From Clostridium sp. (GTDB lineage: Bacteria > Bacillota > Clostridia > Clostridiales > Clostridiaceae), in contig NZ_JAENWM010000018.1 of NCBI RefSeq assembly GCF_016650035.1, positions 1 to 51,134 of the forward strand: 51,134 nt of DNA, in the 5' to 3' direction. Below the pieces are notes generated by a model. It had not been told where the DNA came from, searched no databases, and saw only the letters and a program-made list of their open reading frames with translations. The position numbers were made by a program, and so were the translations under genes. The number at the start of each line of letters is the position of its first letter. The first letter of the stretch is position 1. Positions 1 through 6,732 of the stretch are shown one piece after another.

Positions 1-25
1 GAATTATACACAAAATGAAAAGATT

Positions 26-1282
26 ATGTCAATAACAGAAAGAACTTTAGTCATAGGAATCCATATTGCAAAGAATGTTCAGTATGCGAGGGCATTTGAC
101 TACAGAGGTATTGAACTAGGAAAAGTAAGATTCTTTGAAAATACAGCTGAAGGTTTTAGGATATTTGAGGATTGGATGAAATCATTGGCCAGTCAGAAGC
201 AAAAAAATAATATAGTTGTTGGAATGGAGCCTACCGGCCATTATTGGTTTAATCTAGGCCACTTTCTAAAGGATTTAGGAGTGAAGCTAGTTCTTGTAAA
301 TCCATTTCATGTTAAACGAAGCAAAGAACTTGATGATAATTCTCAAACTAAGAATGACATTAAAGATCCTAAAACAATTGCTAAGTTAGTGATTGAGGGT
401 AGATATTTTGAACCTTATATTCCCGAAGGGATATACAGTGAATTGAGAGTAGCTATGGATATGAGAGAAGGACTTGGGAAAAATCTCAGCAAAATAAAAA
501 ACAAGGTGACACAATGGCTTGATAAATATTTTCCAGAGTTTAATGATGTTTTTGTTGATTGGGAAGGTAAAGCAGCATTGATAACTTTAAAGGAATTTCC
601 AACACCAGAAAAAGTTTTATCAACAGGTGTTCAACAAATAATTCTTGCATGGAGAAAAGAAGTTAAACGTGCCGTAGGCAATCAAAGGGCTGTAAGGCTT
701 ATAGAGGCAGCTAAGATTTCTATTGGAATAAAGGAAGGTCTTAGGATGGCTGAAAAAGATCTTATAGTTAATTTAGAACAATATGATTTATATAGTAGAC
801 AACTTAATCTCTTAGAGTTAGAAATTGAAGAATTGGCACTACAAATACCAGGGGCCAAGGAAATAATAACTATTAAAGGTGTAGGCATAATTACTGCTGC
901 TGGATTCATCGCAGAGGTTGGTGATATTAAAAGATTTACACATCCAAGTCAAATACAAAAACTTGCAGGATTAAATTTAATTGAGAATAGTTCAGGTAAG
1001 CATAAAGGTAAAACAAGAATAAGTAAAAGAGGTCGGTCAAGACTACGAGCACTGCTATTCCGGGTAATGATGCCCTTAGTTGCTAAAAACTTAGAGTTTA
1101 AGATGCTACATGAACACTATAAAAACAGAAAAGACAACCCGTTGAAGAAGAAGCAATCGTTGATATTACTATGTTGTAAGCTAATAAGGATTCTATACAC
1201 AATTATGATAAAACAGGTTGAATATAATCCACAAAAACTAATACTAGATATATCAAATCTACAATTAAAGGAAGCTGTTTAG
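26..1282 (+). CDS. IS110-family transposase, first catalytic Asp replaced by His
   Basis: A 418-residue DEDD-type transposase of the IS110/IS1111 family. The RuvC-like N-terminal domain shows GMEPTGHY with the conserved Glu at residue 68 and the paired aspartates D111 and D114 in KNDIKDPKTIA. The Tnp_20 C-terminal domain carries the helix-hairpin-helix-like GVGIITAAGF and the NSSGKHKGK..ISKRG segment that holds the family's serine. The first acidic residue, normally in a GIDIAK-type motif, is His13 (GIHIAK; codon CAT at 62-64), so the protein may be catalytically dead although the frame is intact. The left end of the element lies outside the window; the non-coding region downstream is described separately. 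Confidence 0.93.
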   Translation: MSITERTLVIGIHIAKNVQYARAFDYRGIELGKVRFFENTAEGFRIFEDWMKSLASQKQKNNIVVGMEPTGHYWFNLGHFLKDLGVKLVLVNPFHVKRSKELDDNSQTKNDIKDPKTIAKLVIEGRYFEPYIPEGIYSELRVAMDMREGLGKNLSKIKNKVTQWLDKYFPEFNDVFVDWEGKAALITLKEFPTPEKVLSTGVQQIILAWRKEVKRAVGNQRAVRLIEAAKISIGIKEGLRMAEKDLIVNLEQYDLYSRQLNLLELEIEELALQIPGAKEIITIKGVGIITAAGFIAEVGDIKRFTHPSQIQKLAGLNLIENSSGKHKGKTRISKRGRSRLRALLFRVMMPLVAKNLEFKMLHEHYKNRKDNPLKKKQSLILLCCKLIRILYTIMIKQVEYNPQKLILDISNLQLKEAV

Positions 1283-1736
1283 TAAACTTATCCACAATAC
1301 AACAGAATTAAGACTTATCGTAAACTTATCCACAGCTAATCAAAAGCTTATTCTTAAGTTATAAAGTGTGGAAAACAATAATAACTCATAAAATTTAGTG
1401 TTGATCTTTGAAAAAAAGAAACTTGGATTAGTCAGTGTTTATTTCCTCCATAAGGGCATAGACCCGGTATACGAGCATGTACTGACATCCGCCTCTTGGA
1501 TAAACGGAACGAAGGAATTGAGGACATAGATCCTGTGAGACATAGAAGGGTAAGTTACCAGAGTAATTGCGGATACCCAAAGTAACCATATTTTAACAAT
1601 AGACAGTCAGTCTGTTAAACTTACCTACCTATGCCCATTTCTTTACAAAAATCATAAATTTATCTAAATCGTTTCTTTTTAACATAATGAAATACTAAGA
1701 ATGAGTGAGGTATCAAGAGAAAATCAAAGAACATAG
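1283..1736. other. Non-coding region downstream of the IS110 transposase
   Basis: No convincing open frame. It begins with two direct copies of a 14-base sequence TAAACTTATCCACA (1283-1296 and 1321-1334), each containing a perfect DnaA-box consensus TTATCCACA, and a related inverted TGTGGAAAA at 1366-1374. From about 1450 to 1640 it is rich in complementary segments (see the ncRNA entry). The right end of the IS element probably lies somewhere here, but I could not fix the boundary. Confidence 0.6.
1450..1640 (+). ncRNA. Candidate structured RNA of the IS110 element (possible bridge RNA)
   Basis: Complementary arms are nested: gggcatag (1454-1461) with ctatgccc (1629-1636), and inside them gtaagtt (1550-1556) with aacttac (1618-1624). 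Local hairpins include agga/tcct around 1521-1533 and a bulged stem at about 1592-1619 around the loop agtca. IS110-family elements are known to encode a structured bridge RNA in non-coding DNA next to the transposase gene; in the IS1111 group it lies on the 3' side. Assigning that role here is inference from position and structure; promoter and exact ends are not determined. Confidence 0.35.
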
Positions 1737-2012
1737 AAGAAGGAGGTTATTTATAAGCCGATTTTAACACAAGCCCCAGAGAGTGCATATCCTTTTGTAA
1801 CAGATATATATGTATCTACTGCCTTAGAAGAGAAGGCTACTAAGGTAGGAGCAGAAACAGTGAAGGTTAATGTTCTCTTTAATAAAGATATGAATAAAGA
1901 TGTTCAGCCACAAGTAAGCTTTGGACCGGCGTTCCCAATTACAGATTATACTGTTCATCCTGGATATCAGCTGTTCCGCGTAGCAGGAGCACAGGCTTCA
2001 GATGATCCATAG
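1737..2012 (+). pseudogene. Remnant of a large surface/secreted protein (Ig-like domain fragment)
   Basis: An open frame without a start codon runs from just after a TAG at 1734-1736 to a TAG at 2010-2012 (about 91 codons). It reads like part of an extracellular beta-sandwich domain: a VKVNVLFNKDMNKDVQPQVS strand pair, then FGPAFPITDYT and a terminal FRVAGAQASDDP. From memory of such domains, full-length relatives have more residues between the TDYT and YQLFRVAG blocks and continue past DDP, so this fragment seems to be truncated at both ends with an internal deletion. The stop codon overlaps the first bases of repeat copy 1. Confidence 0.5.
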
Positions 2013-2182
2013 CAAGCTCAGCCAAGGCCTCGCAAGGACCCCTGGGGGTAACCCGAATGGTGTCGAAATTAGAGACCATGAACTTTAAGAAGAGTAGAAA
2101 CAAAAAAACTTGGAGATAGCCATGAATGGGAACTACTGAAATTTATAGAAATATATAATTTCGGTGGTTTTTTCGTTGTTAA
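2011..2182 (+). repeat. Interspersed repeat, copy 1
   Basis: About 172 bp, beginning agcaagctcagccaaggcc and ending with a T-run and cgttgttaa. It contains a short GC-rich hairpin (acccc/ggggt around 2038-2049) and a terminal stem-loop followed by T6. Two more copies lie at 3769-3963 and 4435-4620, with a shortened relative at 6552-6610. Copy 1 lacks about 15-20 bases present in the middle of copies 2 and 3. Each full copy sits directly after the stop codon of an open frame. Confidence 0.8.
2132..2174 (+). terminator. Rho-independent terminator-like stem-loop at the end of repeat copy 1
   Basis: actactgaaatt (2132-2143) pairs with aatttcggtggt (2157-2168) using G-U pairs, followed by TTTTTT. 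The same stem recurs at the end of copies 2 and 3 with different sequence changes. Confidence 0.6.
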
Positions 2183-2364
2183 AGGCTGATTTAACGACGT
2201 TTATAGAATATTAATTAACGTTGTTGGATAAATAATGCATAAGGTAATAAAAGAGGTTATAATATATTAAGAAGAGTGATGTGGAGGAGATATTATAAAA
2301 CAGTGAAATTTGTACTGAACTTCATAAGTGAGATGTATAAATGAATTTTAATACATAAAGTCGA

Positions 2365-2392
2365 TTGACTTTTGCAAATAGTATGTTATAAT
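2365..2392 (+). promoter_or_regulatory. Sigma-A-type promoter for the AAA/DUF4143 gene
   Basis: TTGACT (2365-2370), a 16-base spacer and TATAAT (2387-2392), with an upstream TG making an extended -10. It lies about 30 bases before the start codon at 2423. Confidence 0.7.
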
Positions 2393-2422
2393 TTGATTAT
2401 AATAGAGTTGGAGGTGTTTTTT

Positions 2423-3739
2423 ATGATAAGGGAAGCCATTAAATATTTAAATAACTGGAAGGATGGAAAACATAGAAAGCCTTTGATAATTCGTGGAGCA
2501 AGACAGGTAGGAAAAACATGGATTATGAAGGAGTTTGGAAAAACGCGTTATGAAAAGCTTGCATACATAAATTTTGATAACAATGAACGAATGGAAAGCT
2601 TGTTCAGTGGTAATTTTGATATATCGCGAATAATAATAGCTCTGCAAATAGAATCAGGAGTTAAAATAGAATGCAATAATACCCTAATCATTTTTGATGA
2701 AGTACAAGAGGTGCCTCGAGCATTAACTTCATTAAAATATTTCTGTGAAAATGCACCACAGTATCATATAATTGCAGCTGGCTCATTACTTGGTGTAGCG
2801 CTCCATCCTGGTACATCATTTCCTGTAGGTAAGGTTGATTTTATGGACTTGTATCCGCTTAACTTCATAGAATTTTTAAATGCCACTGGTAATGAAAATT
2901 TAGCAAGTCTGTTACAAACTAAAGATTTTGAGCTTATTACAAGTTTTAAAGGCAAATACATTGACCTTTTAAAGCAATATTATTATATTGGTGGAATGCC
3001 TGAGGTTGTCAGCAACTTTATTGAGACACAGGATTATACAACCGTGCGTGAAGTGCAAAAACGTTTACTAATGGCGTATGAACAAGATTTCTCTAAGCAT
3101 GCTCCAAATGAATCGGTACCAAGGATACGTATGCTTTGGGCATCCATTCCAGCCCAACTTGCAAAGGAAAATCGAAAATTTGTATATGGTCTTGTTCGTC
3201 AGGGAGCAAGAGCAAAGGAGTTTGAACTTTCGATGCAATGGTTACTGGACTGTGGCTTGATTTACAAAGTAAGTCGGATAACAAAGCCAGATATGCCACT
3301 TATGGCGTATCAGGATTTTAATGCATTTAAGCTGTATATTTTAGATGTAGGCCTATTGTCAGCTATGAGCGGACTGGATATAAAATCATTATTAGAGGGT
3401 AACAGTATTTTTGAAGAGTTTAAGGGAGCACTAACAGAGCAATTTGTACTTCAGCAATTAATAACAAATAAGGATATAACACCTTTCTATTGGACTGCTG
3501 AAAAGTCAAATGGTGAAGTTGATTTTGTTTTTCAGAGTGGCATGAATATTATTCCGCTTGAGGTGAAGGCTGCTGAAAATCTCCAAGCCAAAAGCTTGAA
3601 AAGCTACTGTTTAAGGTATAATCCAAAGGACGCAATTCGCACATCAATGTCCGATTATAGAAAAGAGGAGTGGCTAACAAATCTTCCGCTTTATGCAATT
3701 AATAGTATTTTAAATGTTATAGCAAGTAGCAAGCATTAA
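2423..3739 (+). CDS. AAA-family ATPase with DUF4143 domain
   Basis: A 438-residue protein. The start at 2423 is chosen because GGAGGTG at 2410-2416 precedes it; an upstream in-frame ATG at 2372 lies within the promoter. The N-terminal AAA_14-type domain has Walker A GARQVGKT (residues 25-32), Walker B LIIFDE (88-93) and an AAGSLLG sensor-like segment near 118-124. The C-terminal DUF4143 region has the PD-(D/E)XK-like pattern GEVDFVF..IPLEVKA. Such ATPases are common in anaerobes; their cellular role is not established. The gene has its own promoter and ends about 30 bases before repeat copy 2, so it looks like an independent accessory unit. Confidence 0.92.
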   Translation: MIREAIKYLNNWKDGKHRKPLIIRGARQVGKTWIMKEFGKTRYEKLAYINFDNNERMESLFSGNFDISRIIIALQIESGVKIECNNTLIIFDEVQEVPRALTSLKYFCENAPQYHIIAAGSLLGVALHPGTSFPVGKVDFMDLYPLNFIEFLNATGNENLASLLQTKDFELITSFKGKYIDLLKQYYYIGGMPEVVSNFIETQDYTTVREVQKRLLMAYEQDFSKHAPNESVPRIRMLWASIPAQLAKENRKFVYGLVRQGARAKEFELSMQWLLDCGLIYKVSRITKPDMPLMAYQDFNAFKLYILDVGLLSAMSGLDIKSLLEGNSIFEEFKGALTEQFVLQQLITNKDITPFYWTAEKSNGEVDFVFQSGMNIIPLEVKAAENLQAKSLKSYCLRYNPKDAIRTSMSDYRKEEWLTNLPLYAINSILNVIASSKH

Positions 3740-3768
3740 ATTAGGGTGACAGGCAGAGCGCCAAGATT

Positions 3769-3963
3769 AGCAAGCTCAGCCAAGGCCTCGCAAGGACCCC
3801 TGGGGGTGACCCGAATGGTGTCTAAATTAGAGAGTATGAACTTTAGGCTGGTAGAAATAGAAAAATAAAAAAAAGTAGAAGCAAAAAAACTTGGCGATAG
3901 CCATGAAGGGGAACTACTGAAATTTATAGAAATATATAATTTTGGTGTTTTTTTTGTCGTGAA
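3769..3963 (+). repeat. Interspersed repeat, copy 2
   Basis: About 195 bp. It shares nearly the whole of copy 1 plus the ctttaggctggtagaaatag segment found also in copy 3. It starts 29 bases after the stop of the AAA/DUF4143 gene. Short reading frames through the copies differ in length and are interrupted at different places, so a coding role is unlikely. Confidence 0.8.
3913..3956 (+). terminator. Terminator-like stem-loop at the end of repeat copy 2
   Basis: actactgaaatt (3913-3924) can pair imperfectly with aattttggtgtt, followed by a run of eight T. It would end transcripts of the AAA/DUF4143 gene. Confidence 0.5.
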
Positions 3964-4180
3964 GTACATTTTTCAAGACATCATTTTAATGGTTAAAAAG
4001 TATTGTATTATAAAGTGGAAATCATTGTGATATAGTTAGAAAGAGTAGAATAAGGTATAAGAAAGACTTATTTAATACGTAGCTATATTGGCAAGAGATA
4101 AATTATTATAGGTTGATAAGGAAGAATGAAGATGTTATAATTAACCTACATAAAAATCAAAATAGTGGTGGTGATTTAGA
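3964..4180 (+). other. Intergenic DNA before the small coiled-coil gene
   Basis: No open frame or strong hairpin seen. AT-rich; it presumably holds the promoter of the gene at 4181, but I could not choose one confidently. Confidence 0.4.
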
Positions 4181-4420
4181 ATGGAAAATGAAACAAAGAA
4201 AATGTTTGAAATGTTAATGGGAAAATTAGATACTATATCAGAAAGCCAAAAGAATATGCAAATAAGGCAGGATGAAATATTTTCTGTTGTAAAGGCTATT
4301 GAACATAGTAATACTACACATAAAGCGGAGATTGATAATATTATTTATAAAGTTGCACATACAGAAGGAACAATCAATAAGATAGGCAATGTGATTTCTG
4401 AAAGCAGAGTTGTAAAATAG
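4181..4420 (+). CDS. Small predicted coiled-coil protein
   Basis: A 79-residue protein, acidic/basic rich, with heptad-like spacing of hydrophobics (MFEMLMGKLDTISESQKNMQ region) and no signal peptide or membrane segment. GGTGGTG about 7 bases before the ATG is a plausible ribosome-binding site. It resembles short coiled-coil proteins that are common in clostridial and phage genomes; no function can be assigned. It is bracketed by repeat copies 2 and 3, the latter starting 14 bases after its stop codon. Confidence 0.65.
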   Translation: MENETKKMFEMLMGKLDTISESQKNMQIRQDEIFSVVKAIEHSNTTHKAEIDNIIYKVAHTEGTINKIGNVISESRVVK

Positions 4421-4434
4421 CAACAGAGTTTAGA

Positions 4435-4620
4435 AGCAAGCTCAGCTAAGGTTTCGCAAGGATCCCTAGGGGTAACCCAAATGGTGTTGAAATTAGAGAC
4501 CATGAACTTTAGGCTGGTAGAAATAGAAAAATTAAGAAAAATAGAAACAAAAAAACTTGGCGGAAGCCATGGGATTGCAACTACTGAAATTTATAATTCC
4601 AGTAGTTTTTTCGTCGTTAA
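4435..4620 (+). repeat. Interspersed repeat, copy 3
   Basis: About 186 bp and the most diverged full copy. The central hairpin is kept although its bases change (atccc/ggggt instead of acccc/ggggt, a C-G to U-G change). It ends in its own stem-loop and T-run. A frame running through this copy and onward to 5035 is open by chance and should not be taken as a gene start. Confidence 0.8.
4580..4612 (+). terminator. Terminator at the end of repeat copy 3
   Basis: actactgaaatt (4580-4591) pairs with aattccagtagt (4595-4606) with one mismatch and a short loop, followed by a T-run. Confidence 0.65.
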
Positions 4621-4663
4621 GTGGGAGCTGTACACAAAAATTTTAAAGCTCCTAGTTATTATT

Positions 4664-4705
4664 ACCCCACAAAATATTGTTAATATTATTATTGTGGGGT
4701 ATAAT
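4664..4705 (+). promoter_or_regulatory. Promoter with a flanking inverted repeat (possible autoregulated operator)
   Basis: TTGTTA (4677-4682), a 17-base spacer and TATAAT (4700-4705). An inverted repeat, accccacaa (4664-4672) and ttgtggggt (4692-4700), brackets the -35 and abuts the -10, an arrangement expected of an operator. It drives the module starting at 4728. Confidence 0.55.
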
Positions 4706-4727
4706 GATAATAAGGGAGGTAGTTGCT

Positions 4728-5035
4728 TTGAGTTTATTGCGAGATATTATTTTAGAGGAATCCAAAGAAACATTTTAATGCAACAAGAATATGAAACTAA
4801 GATTAATGAACTTCCTAAAGGAACAATTGTTATAAAGAAAGTAAGTAATCATGAATATTACTACTTGAAATATAGAGACGGTAAAAAGACTGTTACTGAT
4901 TATCTTGGAAGAGATGAAAAGAAAATTGATGAGACAGAAAAGAAGATTAAAAAGAGGAAACATTTTCAAAATATGCTTGCTGAGTTAAAAAAGGAAAATA
5001 TATTAATACAAAAGGTTACAGGAGGATGCGTATGA
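4728..5035 (+). pseudogene. Probable frameshifted gene, first of a DUF3990/DUF3791-type module
   Basis: GGGAGG (4714-4719) precedes a TTG at 4728 that opens a frame reading SLLRDIILEESKETF, which stops at 4776-4778. The rest of the protein continues in another frame from an overlapping ATG at 4778 (MQQEYETKINELPKG...GKKTVTDYLGRDEKKI...) to 5035, giving an 85-residue lysine-rich product. The two parts look like one original protein split by a small indel near 4770; alternatively the second part is made by coupled restart at TAATG. The LPKG..VIKK..HEYYYLKYR pattern resembles small DUF6788-like proteins; I am not certain of the family. It overlaps the next gene by ATGA. Confidence 0.55.
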
Positions 5036-5298
5036 TTGTATACCATGGTAGTAATGTTGTTGTTGAAAAAGAATTTCAAGTTATTCTACAAGTGATTGTC
5101 TCTCGCTTGGTACAAATGGTTGCAAAAGAGATGAATATTTCTGATAAAGATGCATTAAATAGCCTTTACTCATCAAAGCTCTATGAAAAGCTAGAGCAAG
5201 AGGAGATGAAAGTCTGGCATTTAAGTGTGCCTACTCTTTATAGTCTCTATATTGAAGAAACAAAAACAGGGACAATTGTTTTCCCAGAGGAGGCATAA
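5032..5298 (+). CDS. Chimeric small protein: DUF3990 N-terminus joined to a module partner
   Basis: Start chosen at 5032 because GGAGG (5021-5025) is well spaced from it and too close to the ATG at 5026. The 88-residue product opens with MIVYHGSNVVVEK, the typical beginning of DUF3990 (ADP-ribosyltransferase-like) proteins, then switches at once to EFQVILQVIVSRLVQM...LYEKLEQEEMKVWHLS..TLYSLYIEE, a small helical protein normally encoded separately next to DUF3990 genes. The simplest reading is an in-frame deletion that removed most of the DUF3990 gene and fused its start to the neighbour. The family assignment of the second half rests on recall of such neighbourhoods. Confidence 0.6.
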   Translation: MIVYHGSNVVVEKEFQVILQVIVSRLVQMVAKEMNISDKDALNSLYSSKLYEKLEQEEMKVWHLSVPTLYSLYIEETKTGTIVFPEEA

Positions 5299-5300
5299 AA

Positions 5301-5522
5301 ATGGAAGAAAAATTAGATTTTTTAGTATATTGTATAGAAAACTATAAAAATGAAAAAGGTCTGAAAGGCAAGGAAGTTTTAGAGTTTTTTAATAGATATC
5401 GTGTTTTCGATTACATTAATGCGAGCTATGAAGCTTTGCATACCACTGGAAGAGAATATATTATAGAAGACCTTAACATTTACATTAATGCAAGGCAAAA
5501 GGTTGATTCAGGGGTTGTGTAA
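5301..5522 (+). CDS. DUF3791-family small protein
   Basis: A 73-residue protein with the DUF3791 pattern: LVYCIENYK near the N-terminus, EVLEFFNRYRVFDYI in the middle, and ALHTTGREYIIEDLNIYI at the C-terminus. It starts 2 bases after the preceding gene, with GAGGAGG overlapping that gene's end. DUF3791 genes usually travel with DUF3990 genes, in what may be toxin-antitoxin-like modules; that role is inferred from neighbourhood, not shown. Confidence 0.7.
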   Translation: MEEKLDFLVYCIENYKNEKGLKGKEVLEFFNRYRVFDYINASYEALHTTGREYIIEDLNIYINARQKVDSGVV

Positions 5523-5759
5523 GCCACCTAGTAAATGGGGATGCGGCGAGCTAGGCGAAGATGGACCATCTGATGCGGATTTAGTAGAAGAGTTTTCCTC
5601 TACTACTCAGAACATGAAAAGATATATTATATTTACAGGGAAATCAAAACCCAATAAGCACTGATATAACAGCGTTTAAGCAAATCAACTTACTAATATC
5701 CATAAAATAACATATCGTTTAATTATAAAGTTAATATGTCCGGTTTGTACTAATACGTA
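5523..5759. other. Intergenic region with a hairpin and one copy of a direct repeat
   Basis: A stem-loop at 5583-5607 (agtagaagag / ctctactact, one mismatch, loop ttttc) lacks a T-run. A 19-base segment at 5722-5740 matches 6435-6453 at 17 of 19 positions in direct orientation. A perfect 14-base palindrome (5750-5763) overlaps the stop codon of the recombinase gene. Confidence 0.5.
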
Positions 5760-6453
5760 TTAGCCCTCTTCATATTTTTTTAATAATTTGTAGAATGTGT
5801 TCCTTTTAAGTCCTAACAGATTCATAGCTTTTGTTCCTGTTAGTACCCTTGTCCTATACTGGCTATATATTTCAAACCAGTTATTTGGATAACGTATAGC
5901 CTTTCTACCCTTATATACTCCATTCGCTTTTGCTATTGCTATCCCCTCACGTTGACGTTGTAACATATTTGCTCTTTCAAAAGTATTAATAGCATTAATC
6001 ATAGTTAACATTAATTTTCCGGTGGCTGTGTTAGTGTCGATATTCTCTTTGCTGCTTACTAGGTGTATTCCTTTTGATTGTAGCTGCTCGACTATATTTA
6101 ACAGATCCTTTGTACTTCTTGCTAACCTATCAAGGCTATGGATATATATTGTATCGTCCTTTCTAGCAAATTCTATCATTCTTTTTAATTCCGGTCTATT
6201 TGTACCTTTAGCACTAACCTTTTCACTAAACCAATTATCTATATCATATTTCGTTAAGCATTCTAGTTGGCTGCTTTTGTTCTGCTGAGTAGTTGATGTT
6301 TTTATATAAGCTATATTCATATAAAGACCTCCTAATAATGTAATTATATACCAAGAGTTTGTTTAGTGTAAAGGACATATACAAATAAATGTTTGTTAAT
6401 TATAAAAACAACTCTATACAAATACATTTGCAAGAATATAAAATTAATATGTC
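5722..6453. repeat. Direct repeats flanking the recombinase gene
   Basis: attataaagttaatatgtc at 5722-5740 and aatataaaattaatatgtc at 6435-6453 differ at two positions. They bracket the serine recombinase gene and its upstream region, a span of about 730 bp. They could be recombination sites or ends of a small mobile unit, or a chance match in AT-rich DNA. Confidence 0.4.
5760..6320 (-). CDS. Serine recombinase, resolvase/invertase family
   Basis: A 186-residue protein of the usual small resolvase length. The catalytic serine is Ser9 in KTSTTQQ; SLDRLARS (about residues 62-69) supplies the conserved arginines; the long E-helix (GKLMLTMINAINTFERANMLQRQREGI) precedes a C-terminal helix-turn-helix (GTKAMNLLGLKRNTFYKLLK). 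TTAGGAGG precedes the ATG. It is one of the few minus-strand genes here and reads away from the tar cassette. It could resolve co-integrates or invert a segment; no partner transposase is adjacent. Confidence 0.92.
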   Translation of the reverse strand: MNIAYIKTSTTQQNKSSQLECLTKYDIDNWFSEKVSAKGTNRPELKRMIEFARKDDTIYIHSLDRLARSTKDLLNIVEQLQSKGIHLVSSKENIDTNTATGKLMLTMINAINTFERANMLQRQREGIAIAKANGVYKGRKAIRYPNNWFEIYSQYRTRVLTGTKAMNLLGLKRNTFYKLLKKYEEG

Positions 6454-6732
6454 TAGCTCTGTTAATCTTTGAACACCAGCTTATTATATTAGTGGCCTTT
6501 ATAATTATAACTAAATTTAACTCAATTCTTACTATGACTTAAATTCTGTACGAGGTCAGCCAAGGCCACGCAAGGGCAGCCGAGTTGTCGATAAAGACCA
6601 TTGAAATATATAAAATAGTTTTTAGCTCAAAATAACATTTCTTATTTAAGAAAAGTTGCACTTGGTATATAATATACAATATAGTTAATTTAAACTTAGT
6701 TTACATTATCATTTGTTTTCAAGGAGGAAATT
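6321..6732. other. Divergent intergenic region with possible res-like dyads
   Basis: Two small dyads lie upstream of the recombinase gene: ACAAA/TTTGT arms at 6381-6396 and CAAAT/ATTTG at 6419-6430, both preceded by atacaaata. Dyads of this kind upstream of a resolvase gene could be res subsites, but this is inference. The region also holds one flanking direct repeat (6435-6453) and the partial repeat copy 4 (6552-6610). A TATAAT at 6668-6673 may be the -10 for the tar cassette, without a good -35. Confidence 0.4.
6552..6610 (+). repeat. Partial, shortened relative of the interspersed repeat (copy 4)
   Basis: ggtcagccaaggccacgcaag followed by cgagttgtcgataaagaccattgaa aligns with the first half of copies 1-3, but without the central GC hairpin and without the terminator. 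Confidence 0.5.

Noticed and set aside
1283-1374. Replication origin suggested by DnaA boxes
   Set aside because: Only two or three boxes, no AT-rich unwinding element or dnaA/dnaN genes nearby, and the boxes are tied to a transposable element.
2011-2182. Repeat copies as a known riboswitch such as c-di-GMP-I or fluoride
   Set aside because: A few short words look similar (for example cgcaagg, ggcgatagcc), but the conserved cores and junctions of those classes are not present and the copies lie after genes, not before them.
4481-4777. Upstream extension of the open frame ending at 5035
   Set aside because: It runs through repeat copy 3, its terminator and the promoter at 4677-4705; no ribosome-binding site supports a start there. 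The real product begins at 4728 or 4778.
5722-6453. Phase-variable invertible promoter controlled by the serine recombinase
   Set aside because: The matching flanking repeats are in direct, not inverted, orientation, and no promoter lies between good inverted repeats, so inversion is not supported.
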